A stretch of 64,000 bases of DNA from an uncultured Oscillospiraceae bacterium. GTDB taxonomy: Bacteria; Bacillota; Clostridia; Oscillospirales; Oscillospiraceae. The notes beneath the pieces are model-generated. The model did no database searches. It was given only the letters and a program-made list of their open reading frames with translations, and was not told where the DNA came from. The position numbers were made by a program, and so were the translations under genes. Where the stretch lies: assembly GCA_910579775.1 (NCBI GenBank), contig CAJTUE010000007.1, positions 57,670-121,669 of the forward strand, written 5' to 3'. Below are positions 8,173 to 17,264 of this stretch, one piece after another. Numbering within the stretch: position 1 is the first letter of the stretch; every line of letters starts with the position of its first letter.

Positions 8173-9108
8173 ATGAAAACCGTCTGTCTCCCGGAGGGCA
8201 GTCTACTGGACAGCGTGGAGAACACCGCCGCCTGCGCCACCCTGGAGGGTCTGCGCCGTGCTCAAAAGGCCCGCCAGATTCTGGAGGGAATGGCGGTGTC
8301 CTGCGGTCCTGAGCGCGACCTGATCGTCCGCCTGGGCCCGTTCCTGGGCGTTATCCCCAGAGAGGAAACCGCCCTGGGGATCTCCGACGGCTCCACACGG
8401 GAAATCGCCATCCTCTCCCGGGTGGGAAAGCCGGTCTCCTGTGTGGTCACCGGCCTGGAGGAACGCTCCGACGGCACAGTACGCCCCATCCTCTCCCGCT
8501 GTCAGGCCCAGACTATGGCCCTGGAATATCTTTTCTCCAGCCTCCGGCCCGGGCGGATCCTCCCCGCCACCGTTACCCATTTGGAGCCCTTCGGGGCCTT
8601 TGTGGACATCGGCTGCGGCGTGCCCTCTATGATCGGCATTGAAAATATCTCCATCTCCCGTATCCCCCACCCCGACCGTAGGTTTCAGGTGGGTCAGCGC
8701 ATTTTCGCCGTGGTGACGGGGCTGGACCGAAAAAAAAGCCGCGTCACCCTCTCCCATAAAGAGCTTTTGGGCACCTGGGAGGAAAACGCCGCGCTGTTCA
8801 CCGCCGGCATGACCGTACCCGGCCATATCAGGAGCGTCAAGGACTACGGCTTTTTTGTAGAGCTCCTGCCCAACCTCTCCGGCCTGGCCGAGCCCCGGGC
8901 AGGCTATCACGAGGGTGAACGGGTGTCGGTGTATATCAAGTCCATCCTTCCCCGCCAAATGAAGCTCAAGCTGTTGCTCATTGACCATCTGGAGCCGCTG
9001 GACGCCCCCGAACCGTTTACCTACTTCCTTACCGAAGGCCGCCTGCCCCGCTGGCGTTACGCCCCCAAAGACTGCCAGCGCCCCGCCGCAGAGACGATAT
9101 TAGAATAA
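8173..9108 (+). CDS. S1 RNA-binding domain protein
   Basis: A 311-residue protein whose central part is an S1 OB-fold repeat (LRPGRILPATVTHLEPFGAF...DIGCGVPSMIGI), followed by a second S1-like stretch (GMTVPGHIRSVKDYGFFVEL). The N-terminal third has a weaker OB-like pattern. It is often labelled ribosomal protein S1 in clostridia but is shorter than, and differs from, the multi-repeat S1 of proteobacteria. A role in translation or RNA binding is inferred. The SD is weak. It converges on rarA, with only 3 bp between stop codons and no terminator between. Confidence 0.82.
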   Translation: MKTVCLPEGSLLDSVENTAACATLEGLRRAQKARQILEGMAVSCGPERDLIVRLGPFLGVIPREETALGISDGSTREIAILSRVGKPVSCVVTGLEERSDGTVRPILSRCQAQTMALEYLFSSLRPGRILPATVTHLEPFGAFVDIGCGVPSMIGIENISISRIPHPDRRFQVGQRIFAVVTGLDRKKSRVTLSHKELLGTWEENAALFTAGMTVPGHIRSVKDYGFFVELLPNLSGLAEPRAGYHEGERVSVYIKSILPRQMKLKLLLIDHLEPLDAPEPFTYFLTEGRLPRWRYAPKDCQRPAAETILE

Positions 9109-9111
9109 AAT

Positions 9112-10383
9112 CTATCCCTGCTCCCCTTTGAGCTTTTCCCAATAGCTCTGGGCGGCCTGTTCATTTTTGTTGTCGCCAAAGTGGTAGTAGACCGTGCCCA
9201 CCAGCTCATCGGGAAGATACTGCTGAGGCACCCAGTGGCCGGGGAACAGGTGGGGGTAGAGATAGCCCTGCTCCCGCTCCTGCCCGGCAGAGTCGGCGTG
9301 AACATTTTGCAGTTCACGCGGAATAGGCCCGATGCGCCCGGCCCGTACATCTGCTCCGGCAGCGTCAATAGCGGCACAGACGGAGTTGGACTTGGGTGCG
9401 GTAGCCAATAAAACCACCGCTTGGGCCAAAGGAAGGCGGGCTTCAGGGAGCCCTAACTGCAAGGCATTATCCACCAATGCCTTCACGATCAACGCTGCTT
9501 GAGGATAGGCCATACCAATATCCTCGCTGGCGGAACACAAGATACGGCGAATGGCGGTAATGAGGTCGCCTGCCTCCAACAGCCGCGCCAGATAGTGGAG
9601 GGCCGCGTCCGGGTCAGAACCACGCAGGGACTTCATCAGCGCTGAGGCGATATCATAGTGGTCATCCCCTTCTCTGTCATAGCGCATGGACGAGCCTTGG
9701 GCGGCAAGCTGGGCATCCTCTAATTTCACTACCGCCTTGCCCTTTTTGGTCACCGCGCCGTTGGAGAGAAGCTCCACTGTGTTCAGCGCCTTGCGCACAT
9801 CTCCGCCGCAGGCGGAGGCAATGTGCTCCACCGCCCCGTTCTCCGGCTCAATTTTTTTGCCCAACCGTTCGCTCATAAAGGCAAAGCCCCGGCGGATGGC
9901 GGGCTCAACATCCTTGGCGGACAGGGGCTTGAATTCAAACACAGAGGAGCGGGACAGCACGGCGTTGTAGATATAAAAATAGGGATTCTCCGTGGTGGAT
10001 GCGATGAGGGTCACGTCGCCGCTCTCAATGACCTCCAGCAGAGACTGCTGCTGCTTTTTGTTGAAGTACTGGATCTCGTCCAGGTAGAGCAAAATGCCGT
10101 TTGGCGCCAGCATGGTGCCTACCTGGGCAATCACATCCTTCACATCCGCCAAAGACGCGGTGGTGGCGTTGAGCCGCCGCAGAGTACGGCCTGAACGCTT
10201 GGCAATAATGTTGGCCACCGTGGTCTTCCCCGTGCCGGAGGGACCGTAGAAGATCAGATTGGGCACCTGATTTGTTTCAATGATACGCCGCAACAGGCCA
10301 CCGGGGGCAAGGATATGCCCCTGCCCCACTACGTCGTCCAGTGTCTCCGGTCGTATTTCGTCCGCCAATGGACGGTATGCCAT
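9112..10383 (-). CDS. rarA: Replication-associated recombination protein A (AAA+ ATPase)
   Basis: MgsA/RarA-family clamp-loader-like ATPase acting at stalled replication forks. The 423 residues have Walker A GPSGTGKTT (residues 47-55), Walker B LLYLDEIQYF, the sensor segment STTENPYF and the C-terminal tetramerisation domain ending with the PQQYLP segment. The start has GGAGGTGACC at good spacing. It is transcribed away from glyA behind the glyA terminator. Family identity is clear; the precise role in this organism is inferred. Confidence 0.95.
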   Translation of the reverse strand: MAYRPLADEIRPETLDDVVGQGHILAPGGLLRRIIETNQVPNLIFYGPSGTGKTTVANIIAKRSGRTLRRLNATTASLADVKDVIAQVGTMLAPNGILLYLDEIQYFNKKQQQSLLEVIESGDVTLIASTTENPYFYIYNAVLSRSSVFEFKPLSAKDVEPAIRRGFAFMSERLGKKIEPENGAVEHIASACGGDVRKALNTVELLSNGAVTKKGKAVVKLEDAQLAAQGSSMRYDREGDDHYDIASALMKSLRGSDPDAALHYLARLLEAGDLITAIRRILCSASEDIGMAYPQAALIVKALVDNALQLGLPEARLPLAQAVVLLATAPKSNSVCAAIDAAGADVRAGRIGPIPRELQNVHADSAGQEREQGYLYPHLFPGHWVPQQYLPDELVGTVYYHFGDNKNEQAAQSYWEKLKGEQG

Positions 10384-10407
10384 GCCCGGTCACCTCCAAA
10401 TAAAAGC

Positions 10408-10439
10408 AAAATGGAGAGGAAATTTTCCCTCTCCATTTT
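10408..10439 (-). terminator. Terminator of glyA
   Basis: On the minus strand a 12-bp A/T-flanked stem (arms 10408-10419 and 10428-10439) is followed by TTTTGCTTTTATTT. It separates glyA from rarA. Confidence 0.85.
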
Positions 10440-10466
10440 AGCACGTCTGTTCCAGCTTGTAAAGAC

Positions 10467-11717
10467 TTACCCTTCCTCGTAGAGGGGGTACTTGGCCACC
10501 AGCTCGGCCACCCGGGCGCGCAGTGCGGCCTCGTTACCCTCAAAGTTGGTGGCCACTTCCCACATGAGTTGAGCGATGACCTTCATATCCTCGGTGTTCA
10601 GCCCGCGGGTGGTGACGGCGGGGGTGCCCACCCGAATGCCGCTGGCGACCGTGGGCTTTTCCGGGTCGTTGGGGATGGTGTTCTTGTTGACGGTGATGTT
10701 CACCTCGTCCAGGCGGTGCTCCATGTCCCGCCCGGTGATGCGGCCCTTGCGGAGGTCCACCAGCATCAGGTGGTTATCCGTCCCGCCGGAGACCAGGTCA
10801 AAGCCCACGTCCAGCAGGCCCTGGGCCAGAGCCTGCGCGTTTTCCACGATACGCTTCTGATAATCGGCAAACTCGGGGGTCATGGCCTCCCCCAGGGCCA
10901 CAGCTTTGGCGGCGATGATGTGCTCCAGGGGCCCGCCCTGGCTGCCGGGGAAGATGGCGGAGTCGATCTTCTTGGCCAGCTCTTCGGTGCACAGGATCAT
11001 GCCGCCCCGGGGACCACGCAGGGTCTTGTGGGTGGTAGTGGTGACCACATGGGCGTAGGGCACGGGGCTGGGATGGAGCCCGGCGGCCACCAGACCGGCG
11101 ATATGGGCCATATCCACCATCAGGTAGGCCCCCACCTCGTCGGCGATCTCCCGAAAAGCCTTGAAGTCAATGACCCGTGGATAGGCGGAGGCCCCCGCCA
11201 CAATCATTTTGGGCTTGCACTCCCGGGCAATATCCCGCAGCTTGTCATAGTCGATGCGGTGGGTAACAGGATCGACCCCGTAGGGCACGATGTGATAGTT
11301 CTTGCCCGAGTAGTTGGCGGGAGAGCCGTGGGTGAGATGGCCGCCGTTGGAGAGGTCCATACCCATCACCGTGTCCCCCACCTGACAGAGGGCGGCGTAG
11401 ACGGCGTAGTTGGCCTGGGCGCCGGAGTGGGGCTGAACATTGGCGTGGTCCGCGCCAAAGAGCTTGCAGGCCCGCTCCCGGGCAATATTCTCCACCACGT
11501 CCACGCACTGACAGCCGCCGTAGTAACGGTGGGCGGGATAGCCCTCAGCGTATTTGTTGGTCAGCACTGTGCCCATGGCAGCCAGCACAGGGACGCTGAC
11601 AAAGTTCTCCGAGGCGATCAGCTCAATGTTGCGCCGCTGGCGCTCAAATTCCTCCCAAATGCCTGCGCCGACCTCCGGGTCAGCCTTGGCAATCAGCTCC
11701 ATCATTTCCTTGACCAT
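10467..11717 (-). CDS. glyA: Serine hydroxymethyltransferase
   Basis: PLP enzyme that interconverts serine and glycine while loading one-carbon units on tetrahydrofolate. The 416 residues match the family. It has IELIASENFVS at the N-terminus, EGYPAHRYYGG, the THKTLRGPRGG motif with the PLP lysine, and GSQGGPLEH. The ATG follows GGAGGGC. It is a monocistronic unit with its own promoter and terminator. Confidence 0.97.
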   Translation of the reverse strand: MVKEMMELIAKADPEVGAGIWEEFERQRRNIELIASENFVSVPVLAAMGTVLTNKYAEGYPAHRYYGGCQCVDVVENIARERACKLFGADHANVQPHSGAQANYAVYAALCQVGDTVMGMDLSNGGHLTHGSPANYSGKNYHIVPYGVDPVTHRIDYDKLRDIARECKPKMIVAGASAYPRVIDFKAFREIADEVGAYLMVDMAHIAGLVAAGLHPSPVPYAHVVTTTTHKTLRGPRGGMILCTEELAKKIDSAIFPGSQGGPLEHIIAAKAVALGEAMTPEFADYQKRIVENAQALAQGLLDVGFDLVSGGTDNHLMLVDLRKGRITGRDMEHRLDEVNITVNKNTIPNDPEKPTVASGIRVGTPAVTTRGLNTEDMKVIAQLMWEVATNFEGNEAALRARVAELVAKYPLYEEG

Positions 11718-11719
11718 GC

Positions 11720-11748
11720 TTGTGCCCTCCCCAAATATGTGGTATGAT
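11720..11748 (+). promoter_or_regulatory. Promoter of the hydrolase-nth pair
   Basis: TTGTGC-N17-TATGAT (-35 11720-11725, -10 11743-11748). It overlaps the glyA leader and is divergent to the glyA promoter. Confidence 0.6.
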
Positions 11749-11750
11749 GT

Positions 11751-11779
11751 ATTTTACCGAAAAACAGCGACGCCGTCAA
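11751..11779 (-). promoter_or_regulatory. Promoter of glyA
   Basis: TTGACG-N17-TAAAAT on the minus strand (-35 11774-11779, -10 11751-11756). The two divergent -10 boxes are only 2 bp apart, so polymerases on the two promoters should interfere with each other. Confidence 0.78.
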
Positions 11780-11793
11780 GGGGGCGAACCGTT

Positions 11794-12621
11794 ATGGAAG
11801 AAAAGACCTATCAAACAGCAAAGGGCGTGATCCACTACTGGGTCGACAAGAAGGGTGCGCCCGGGCCTGCGCTGGTACTTCTACCTGGTCTCACCGCCGA
11901 CCACCGGCTGTTTGACAAGCAGATCGAGTTTTTTGAGGGAAAATACCCTCTCTTCGTCTGGGACGCCCCTGGCCATGCCACCTCCTGGCCCTTTGCGCTG
12001 GACTTCACCCTGATGGACAAGGCCCGCTGGCTGGACGAAATATTGACCGCAGAGGGCTTTGCCGCGCCTGTCCTCGTGGGCCAATCTATGGGCGGCTACG
12101 TGGCCCAGGCTTACGCCCAGCTGTTTCCCGAAAAGCTCAAGGGCTTTGTGTCCATCGACTCCGCGCCCCTGCAACGGCAGTATGTTACTGCTATGGAGTT
12201 GTGGCTCTTGAAGCGTATGGAGCCGGTCTACCGCTATTGGCCCTGGAAGTCCTTGCTCAAATTGGGAACCAATGGCGTCGCCACCTCGGAATACGGCCGG
12301 GCGTTGATGCGGGAGATGATGATGGTCTATGACGGCGACCAGGCCCGGTACGCCAAGCTGTCCGGCCACGGCTTTCGGATGCTGGCCCAGGCCATGGAGG
12401 CCGACCTGCCCTACGCCATCCCCTGCCCCGCGCTTTTGATCTGCGGAGAAAAGGATCACGCTGGCTCCTGCGTTCGGTACAACAAGGCCTGGCATAAGCA
12501 CACCAGCATTCCCTTGGAGTGGATCGAAAGCGCCGGACACAACTCCAATACCGACGAACCTGATAAAGTCAATACATTGATCAAGATGCTATTACAGCAG
12601 ATAGAGGAGAGAGTAGCATGA
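11794..12621 (+). CDS. Alpha/beta hydrolase
   Basis: A 275-residue alpha/beta-hydrolase-fold enzyme. The nucleophile elbow GQSMGGY, the acid in CGEKDHAG and the catalytic His in ESAGHNSN form a complete triad. The substrate cannot be told from sequence; esterase, lipase or C-C hydrolase are all possible. The ATG at 11794 is preferred over an upstream extension that would run through the divergent promoters. Its stop overlaps the start of nth by 4 bp, an unusual partner for a repair gene. Confidence 0.82.
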   Translation: MEEKTYQTAKGVIHYWVDKKGAPGPALVLLPGLTADHRLFDKQIEFFEGKYPLFVWDAPGHATSWPFALDFTLMDKARWLDEILTAEGFAAPVLVGQSMGGYVAQAYAQLFPEKLKGFVSIDSAPLQRQYVTAMELWLLKRMEPVYRYWPWKSLLKLGTNGVATSEYGRALMREMMMVYDGDQARYAKLSGHGFRMLAQAMEADLPYAIPCPALLICGEKDHAGSCVRYNKAWHKHTSIPLEWIESAGHNSNTDEPDKVNTLIKMLLQQIEERVA

Positions 12622-13265
12622 CCAAGAAAGAACGTGCAAAATACATCGTTGACGCCCTCAAGAAGGCCTATCCTGAGGGCATCTGCTCGTTGGAGTACCG
12701 CAAGGACTACGAGCTGCTGTTCGCCACCCGGCTCTCCGCCCAATGTACCGACGCGAGGGTGAATCTGGTGACTCCGGAGCTGTTTTCCACCTATCCTACC
12801 CTGGAGGCGTTGGCGGCGGCAGACATTGCCGACATTGAGCGCATCATCCACTCCACCGGCTTTTTCCGGGCCAAGGCCAAGGACATCGTGCTCGCCGCCC
12901 AAATGTTGCTGCGCGACTATGGTGGGAAAGTGCCTGGAACCATGGAGGAGCTTTTAAAGCTCCCTGGCGTGGGCCGCAAGACCGCCAACCTGGTTCTGGG
13001 GGACATCCACAAGACCCCAGGCGCGGTGGTGGCGGACACCCACTGCATCCGCATCGCCGGACGGCTGGGCCTCACCGACGGCTCCAAGGACCCCATCAAG
13101 GTGGAAACTCAGCTTCGCAAGGTCCTGCCCCCGGAGGAATCCAACGATTTCTGCCACCGCCTTGTTCTCCACGGCCGGGCGGTGTGCACTGCCAGAGCGC
13201 CCTATTGCGAGCAGTGTACCCTTCAAGAGTGGTGCGCCTCCTTCCAAAAGGGCGGCAAGGCTTGA
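12618..13265 (+). CDS. nth: Endonuclease III (DNA glycosylase/AP lyase)
   Basis: Base-excision repair glycosylase for oxidised pyrimidines. The 215 residues include the helix-hairpin-helix LPGVGRKTANLVL with the catalytic lysine, the catalytic aspartate in VADTHCIRI, and the C-terminal iron-sulfur pattern C-x6-C-x2-C-x5-C (CTARAPYCEQCTLQEWC). The length is typical. It is translationally coupled to the hydrolase (ATGA). The promoter of gltX overlaps its stop codon. Confidence 0.96.
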   Translation: MTKKERAKYIVDALKKAYPEGICSLEYRKDYELLFATRLSAQCTDARVNLVTPELFSTYPTLEALAAADIADIERIIHSTGFFRAKAKDIVLAAQMLLRDYGGKVPGTMEELLKLPGVGRKTANLVLGDIHKTPGAVVADTHCIRIAGRLGLTDGSKDPIKVETQLRKVLPPEESNDFCHRLVLHGRAVCTARAPYCEQCTLQEWCASFQKGGKA

Positions 13266-13290
13266 CACGGGCTTTGGCTAAGGCTACAAT
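13262..13290 (+). promoter_or_regulatory. Promoter of gltX
   Basis: TTGACA-N17-TACAAT (-35 13262-13267, -10 13285-13290). The -35 box includes the nth stop codon. Confidence 0.85.
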
Positions 13291-13325
13291 AAACCTCACG
13301 CGAAATACATTAGGAGGTCATTGCA

Positions 13326-14804
13326 ATGGATATGACTTGGTTTGACGAAATGGAGGCCCGCATCCCCACCGGCGAGGTACGCACTCGCTTTGCCCCCTCT
13401 CCCACAGGGTATATGCACGTAGGCAACCTCCGCACCGCCCTCTATACCTGGCTCATCGCCCGCTCCATGGGCGGGAAGTTTCTCCTGCGCATCGAGGACA
13501 CCGACCAGGGCCGTCTGGTGGCGGACGCCGCCGACATCATCTATAAGACCCTACGGCAGACGGGGCTCACCTGGGATGAGGGTCCTGACGTGGGCGGCCC
13601 CGTGGGCCCCTATATCCAGACCGAGCGCCGGGATCTCTACGCCGAATACGCCCACCTGCTGGTGGAAAAGGGCGCGGCCTATTACTGCTTCTGCGAAAAG
13701 ACGGAGAGCGAGGAGGACAGCGGCGACTTTGACCGCGCCGCCGACCCCTGCCGCGACCTGGACCCCGCCGAGGCCAAGGCCCGTGTGGAGGCTGGGGAGC
13801 CCTTTGTCATCCGCCAGAAGATCCCTGCCGGGACCACCACCTTCTCCGACGCCATCTACGGCGACATCACCGTGGACAACGCCGATCTGGACGACCAGGT
13901 GCTCTTGAAGCGGGACGGTCTGCCCACCTATAACTTTGCCAACGTCATCGACGACCATCTCATGGGTATCACCCACGTGGTACGGGGCAGTGAATACCTC
14001 TCCTCCGCGCCCAAGTACGACCTCCTGTACCGGGCCTTTGGCTGGGCCATCCCCACCTACGTCCACTGCTCCCCCGTCATGCGCGACGCCCAGAACAAGA
14101 TGTCCAAGCGCCACGGCGACCCCTCCTACGAGGACCTGCTGGAGCTGGGCTTCCTCTCCGAGGCGGTGGTGAACTATGTGGCCCTGCTGGGATGGAGCCC
14201 CCGAGGGGAATATGCCGAAACCGAATTTTTCACCCTGGACGAGCTGGTGAAGGTTTTTGATATCCACGGCATCTCCAAGTCCCCCGCTATCTTTGATATG
14301 GAGAAGCTCAAATATTTCAACGCCCACTACCTCCGGGCGCTGGAGCCGGATGCCTTCTTCACTATTGCGGAGCTCTACTTGAAGAAGGCTGTCCACTCCC
14401 CTACCATTGACCTGTCTCTGGTGGCCCCGCTGGTGCAGCCCCGGTGCGACACTCTGCTGGACATTGCCCCCCAGGTGGATTTCTTTGACGCAGTGCCCGA
14501 GTATTCCAACGAGCTTTACTGCCACAAGAAGATGAAGACCGACGAGGTCAATTCCAAGGAAGCCCTGGAGTGGGTCATCCCCGCCCTGGAAGCCCTGCCC
14601 CAGTGGAGCTTTGAGGCCATCCACGACTGCCTCATCACCCTGGCGGAGGCTAAGGAGTTGAAGAACGGCCGCATCATGTGGCCGGTACGCACCGCCCTCT
14701 CCGGCAAGGCGGTCACCCCCGGCGGCGCGGTGGAGCTTTGCCATATCCTGGGCAAAGAGGAGACCCTCCGCCGCCTTCGCGCGGGGATCGAGCATCTTTC
14801 CTGA
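13326..14804 (+). CDS. gltX: Glutamyl-tRNA synthetase
   Basis: Class I aminoacyl-tRNA synthetase charging tRNA-Glu. The 492 residues carry the HIGH-type motif in FAPSPTGYMHVGN and KMSKR in QNKMSKRHG, followed by the helical anticodon-binding region. The ATG follows AGGAGGTC with 7-nt spacing. It has its own strong promoter and ends in front of the ypeB hairpin, which probably limits read-through. No T-box is present in its short leader. Confidence 0.96.
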   Translation: MDMTWFDEMEARIPTGEVRTRFAPSPTGYMHVGNLRTALYTWLIARSMGGKFLLRIEDTDQGRLVADAADIIYKTLRQTGLTWDEGPDVGGPVGPYIQTERRDLYAEYAHLLVEKGAAYYCFCEKTESEEDSGDFDRAADPCRDLDPAEAKARVEAGEPFVIRQKIPAGTTTFSDAIYGDITVDNADLDDQVLLKRDGLPTYNFANVIDDHLMGITHVVRGSEYLSSAPKYDLLYRAFGWAIPTYVHCSPVMRDAQNKMSKRHGDPSYEDLLELGFLSEAVVNYVALLGWSPRGEYAETEFFTLDELVKVFDIHGISKSPAIFDMEKLKYFNAHYLRALEPDAFFTIAELYLKKAVHSPTIDLSLVAPLVQPRCDTLLDIAPQVDFFDAVPEYSNELYCHKKMKTDEVNSKEALEWVIPALEALPQWSFEAIHDCLITLAEAKELKNGRIMWPVRTALSGKAVTPGGAVELCHILGKEETLRRLRAGIEHLS

Positions 14805-14819
14805 TCATCCTACTTGACC

Positions 14820-14848
14820 GCATAAAATTTCCCTCCCGTGTCATACTG
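14820..14848 (+). promoter_or_regulatory. Candidate forespore SigG promoter of ypeB
   Basis: GCATA (14820-14824), 17-bp spacer, CATACTG (14842-14848), matching the SigG pattern GHATR-N17/18-CATWMTA except for the last base. Transcription would start near 14854, giving a leader that begins with the ribosome binding site. Confidence 0.6.
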
Positions 14849-14864
14849 GCACGGGAGGGATTTT
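14830..14864 (+). terminator. Hairpin between gltX and ypeB (terminator that also masks the ypeB SD)
   Basis: Perfect 11-bp stem (14830-14840 with 14850-14860), 9-nt loop, then TTTT. The 3' arm contains GGGAGGGA, the ypeB ribosome binding site. Gltx read-through RNA would therefore either stop here or carry a hidden SD. The T-run is short, so termination may be partial. Confidence 0.7.
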
Positions 14865-14865
14865 C

Positions 14866-16215
14866 ATGAAAAAAAGTACTCGTGTGGCGCTCTCCGCCGG
14901 TCTGGCCGTCATTTTCATCACCGTCTTGGGGGTGGCCGTCAAGGAGCGGGCTCGCGCCCTGCAAGCCGAGCGTCTGCTTGCCAATACCTATCATCACGCC
15001 TTTGCCGAGCTGACCACCGCCGCGAGAGAACTGGACAGCGCCCTGCAAAAAGTGACCTACACCACCCCCGGTCCCTTGCGGGACAGTCTTTACCAGCAAA
15101 TCTACGCCAAGGCTCTGGCGGCGCAGTATGCCTTGGGCGAGCTGCCCTACGCCAGCATTGACCTGGAGCAGACCGCTGCCTTCTTTGCCAAGACCGGAGA
15201 CTATGCCATGTCCCTGTCCCAGGGTGAGGGAGAGGCCGAGGGAGTGGGAGAAAACCTGGCCGCCCTCTCCCAGGCCGCAGGGAAGCTCAGCGGCTCCCTG
15301 ACACAGCTCCAAGGAGAGCTGGAGGCGGGAGCTTTGGAGCTTTCTCATCTGACCCAAGCCACCAAGGCCCTTTCCGCCGCCACCGAGGACGCGGCACAGC
15401 TCAACGGCGGCCTCACCTTCCAAACAGTGGAATCCGACTTCCCGGAGCTTCCCTCCCTAGTCTATGACGGCCCCTTTTCCGAGCACATGTCCGCCGCTGA
15501 GCCCAGACTGCTGGAGGGAGCTTCAGCTGTGGACGCGGACACGGCGCGTCAGCGGGCGGCGGCGTTTTTAAGCGTCTCCCCCGCTGCGTTGACCCTGTCC
15601 TCCGCCTCTGAGGGCGTTCTGCCCGTCTATGCCTTTACCCTGCCCCAGGACGGCGGCTTAGGCTACGTGGAGGTCACCCGGCAGGGCGGCCAGGTCCTCT
15701 CCTATTTTCAGGACCGCCAACCCGGCCAGCCGAAGCTCACCGTAGACGAGGCGGTCGCCATTGCCCAAAACTACCTTGCGGCCTGGGCCTTCCCCCGTAT
15801 GGAGCCCAGCTATCACATCCAGCGGGAGGGGGTGCTCACCATCCACTTTGCCCCAGTGGTCCAGGAGGTCTACTGCTACCCCGACCTGGTCAAACTCACC
15901 GTCGCCCTGGACAACGGCAAGCTCTTGGGCTATGAGGCCCACGGCTATCTCTACCAGCACCGGGACCGCTCTTTCCAAGCCCCTGCCGTCTCCCAGGAGG
16001 CCGCCCAGGCCGCCGTTCCCAACAGCGTTACGCTGCTAAGCTCCCAGCTGGCCCTGATCCCCTCCCATGGAGGGACAGAAGAGGTGTTGACCTATGAATT
16101 CAAATGCCAGACAACGGAGGACCGGCACGTTCTGATCTACGTCAACGCCGAAACCGGGCTTCAGCAAAACATTTTGCTTCTTTTAGAGGATGAAACAGGC
16201 ACGTTAGCTCTTTGA
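14866..16215 (+). CDS. ypeB: Spore germination protein YpeB
   Basis: Needed for stability and localisation of the cortex-lytic enzyme SleB in the spore. The 449 residues match YpeB in length. There is an N-terminal membrane segment (about residues 8-26), a long helical N-domain rich in Ala/Leu/Glu, and PepSY-type repeats in the C-terminal half (for example the LTVDEAVAIAQNYL segment). The SD is GGGAGGGA. No sleB lies next to it: gltX precedes it, and a divergent-strand acyltransferase overlaps its 3' end by 12 bp. Expression is probably forespore-specific from the SigG-like promoter. Confidence 0.9.
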   Translation: MKKSTRVALSAGLAVIFITVLGVAVKERARALQAERLLANTYHHAFAELTTAARELDSALQKVTYTTPGPLRDSLYQQIYAKALAAQYALGELPYASIDLEQTAAFFAKTGDYAMSLSQGEGEAEGVGENLAALSQAAGKLSGSLTQLQGELEAGALELSHLTQATKALSAATEDAAQLNGGLTFQTVESDFPELPSLVYDGPFSEHMSAAEPRLLEGASAVDADTARQRAAAFLSVSPAALTLSSASEGVLPVYAFTLPQDGGLGYVEVTRQGGQVLSYFQDRQPGQPKLTVDEAVAIAQNYLAAWAFPRMEPSYHIQREGVLTIHFAPVVQEVYCYPDLVKLTVALDNGKLLGYEAHGYLYQHRDRSFQAPAVSQEAAQAAVPNSVTLLSSQLALIPSHGGTEEVLTYEFKCQTTEDRHVLIYVNAETGLQQNILLLLEDETGTLAL

Positions 16216-17226
16216 GCCCTCCAGCTTGCCGCGAAGCCAGTCCAGTGGCCGCGCCAGCGCGTAGTGGAGTGCGATGCCCAGCAGGATATTGAGCGAGACC
16301 GTCAGAGCGTAAAATACCAAATAGTTTGGCCCAATGGGAACGATCTGTTCCAAAAGAGGGCGTTCCAATACAAACACCACGTTCAAAAGGTATATCTCCA
16401 GGCTGGCGCCGCCGATCTCCCGCAGACCCCGGCGAAAGCCACCCTCGGGCAGACGCTCCAGCAGCCAGGTCAGCCCCAGGCACAAGGGCACGCAGACCAG
16501 CATGAACCAAAGGCCGTTGGGGAGATAACGGGACTGGGCCCTTCTGATAACAGGAATAAGCAGGGGTAGCAGAAACCACACCGCCGTCCCCTGTGGAGTC
16601 AACTTTTTACCCTGGGATAAGTAAAATCCCAGGATGCAGCCGGTGAGAAAAATAGGCAGCCGCGTCAGCGTCCCCTCCCGCACCTCGCCCCAGGAGGCCA
16701 AATCCCGGAACAGGATAAACACCAGCAGCCAGACGCTGAAGACCAACAGCCACGGTGAGACCCTATTTACGCTTCTTTTCAACCACGCCGTCACCGCGGG
16801 GGCAATGAGATAGAACCCAAGGAGCGCGGGCACATACCAATTAAAATAGTTGGGCTTGCTGAACCAATAATAAAGAGTGGACATGGTCCAGGCCACCGTT
16901 TTGAGAGTGGTCCGCCCCGCCAGCCGCAGGGCCAGACCGTAGATCCCCACCACGAGCCAATAGGTGGGCAGAACACGCACCAGCCGCCGCTTGAGATACT
17001 CGCCATAGCGCTGCTCCCGTTTGCAAAGGGACAGGGCCAGCCCCATCCCCGAAAGAAGCAGAAAGATATCCACGCCGCAAAAGCCGATGCCCTTAAAGTA
17101 ATAGAGCCACTGCCACTTGGGCCGCCACATAAAGGCGTGAAACAGCATGACCCAAAGCATGGCAAGCCCCATCAGCTCTCCCCTGCACCGGCTCAGCAGC
17201 TCATATCCCCAGCGTCGGTCCTCCAT
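16204..17226 (-). CDS. Acyltransferase 3 family membrane protein
   Basis: A 340-residue integral membrane protein with about ten hydrophobic segments. It shows the family signature of an early His in MLWVMLFHAF and the GVDIFLLLSGMGLALS segment. Members O-acylate cell-wall polysaccharides, lipids or exopolysaccharides from acyl-CoA donors. The acceptor here is unknown, and there are no glycan genes beside it. It has its own promoter. The 3' end overlaps the ypeB 3' end by 12 bp. Confidence 0.85.
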   Translation of the reverse strand: MEDRRWGYELLSRCRGELMGLAMLWVMLFHAFMWRPKWQWLYYFKGIGFCGVDIFLLLSGMGLALSLCKREQRYGEYLKRRLVRVLPTYWLVVGIYGLALRLAGRTTLKTVAWTMSTLYYWFSKPNYFNWYVPALLGFYLIAPAVTAWLKRSVNRVSPWLLVFSVWLLVFILFRDLASWGEVREGTLTRLPIFLTGCILGFYLSQGKKLTPQGTAVWFLLPLLIPVIRRAQSRYLPNGLWFMLVCVPLCLGLTWLLERLPEGGFRRGLREIGGASLEIYLLNVVFVLERPLLEQIVPIGPNYLVFYALTVSLNILLGIALHYALARPLDWLRGKLEGSKS

Positions 17227-17264
17227 GTGCGCCCCATCCCTTCCGTATCTTCTCTTGTCGATCC

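Noticed and set aside
14814..14847. A SigA promoter for ypeB (TTGACC...CATACT)
   Set aside because: The boxes would be 22 bp apart, too far for SigA; the SigG reading with 17-bp spacing fits better.
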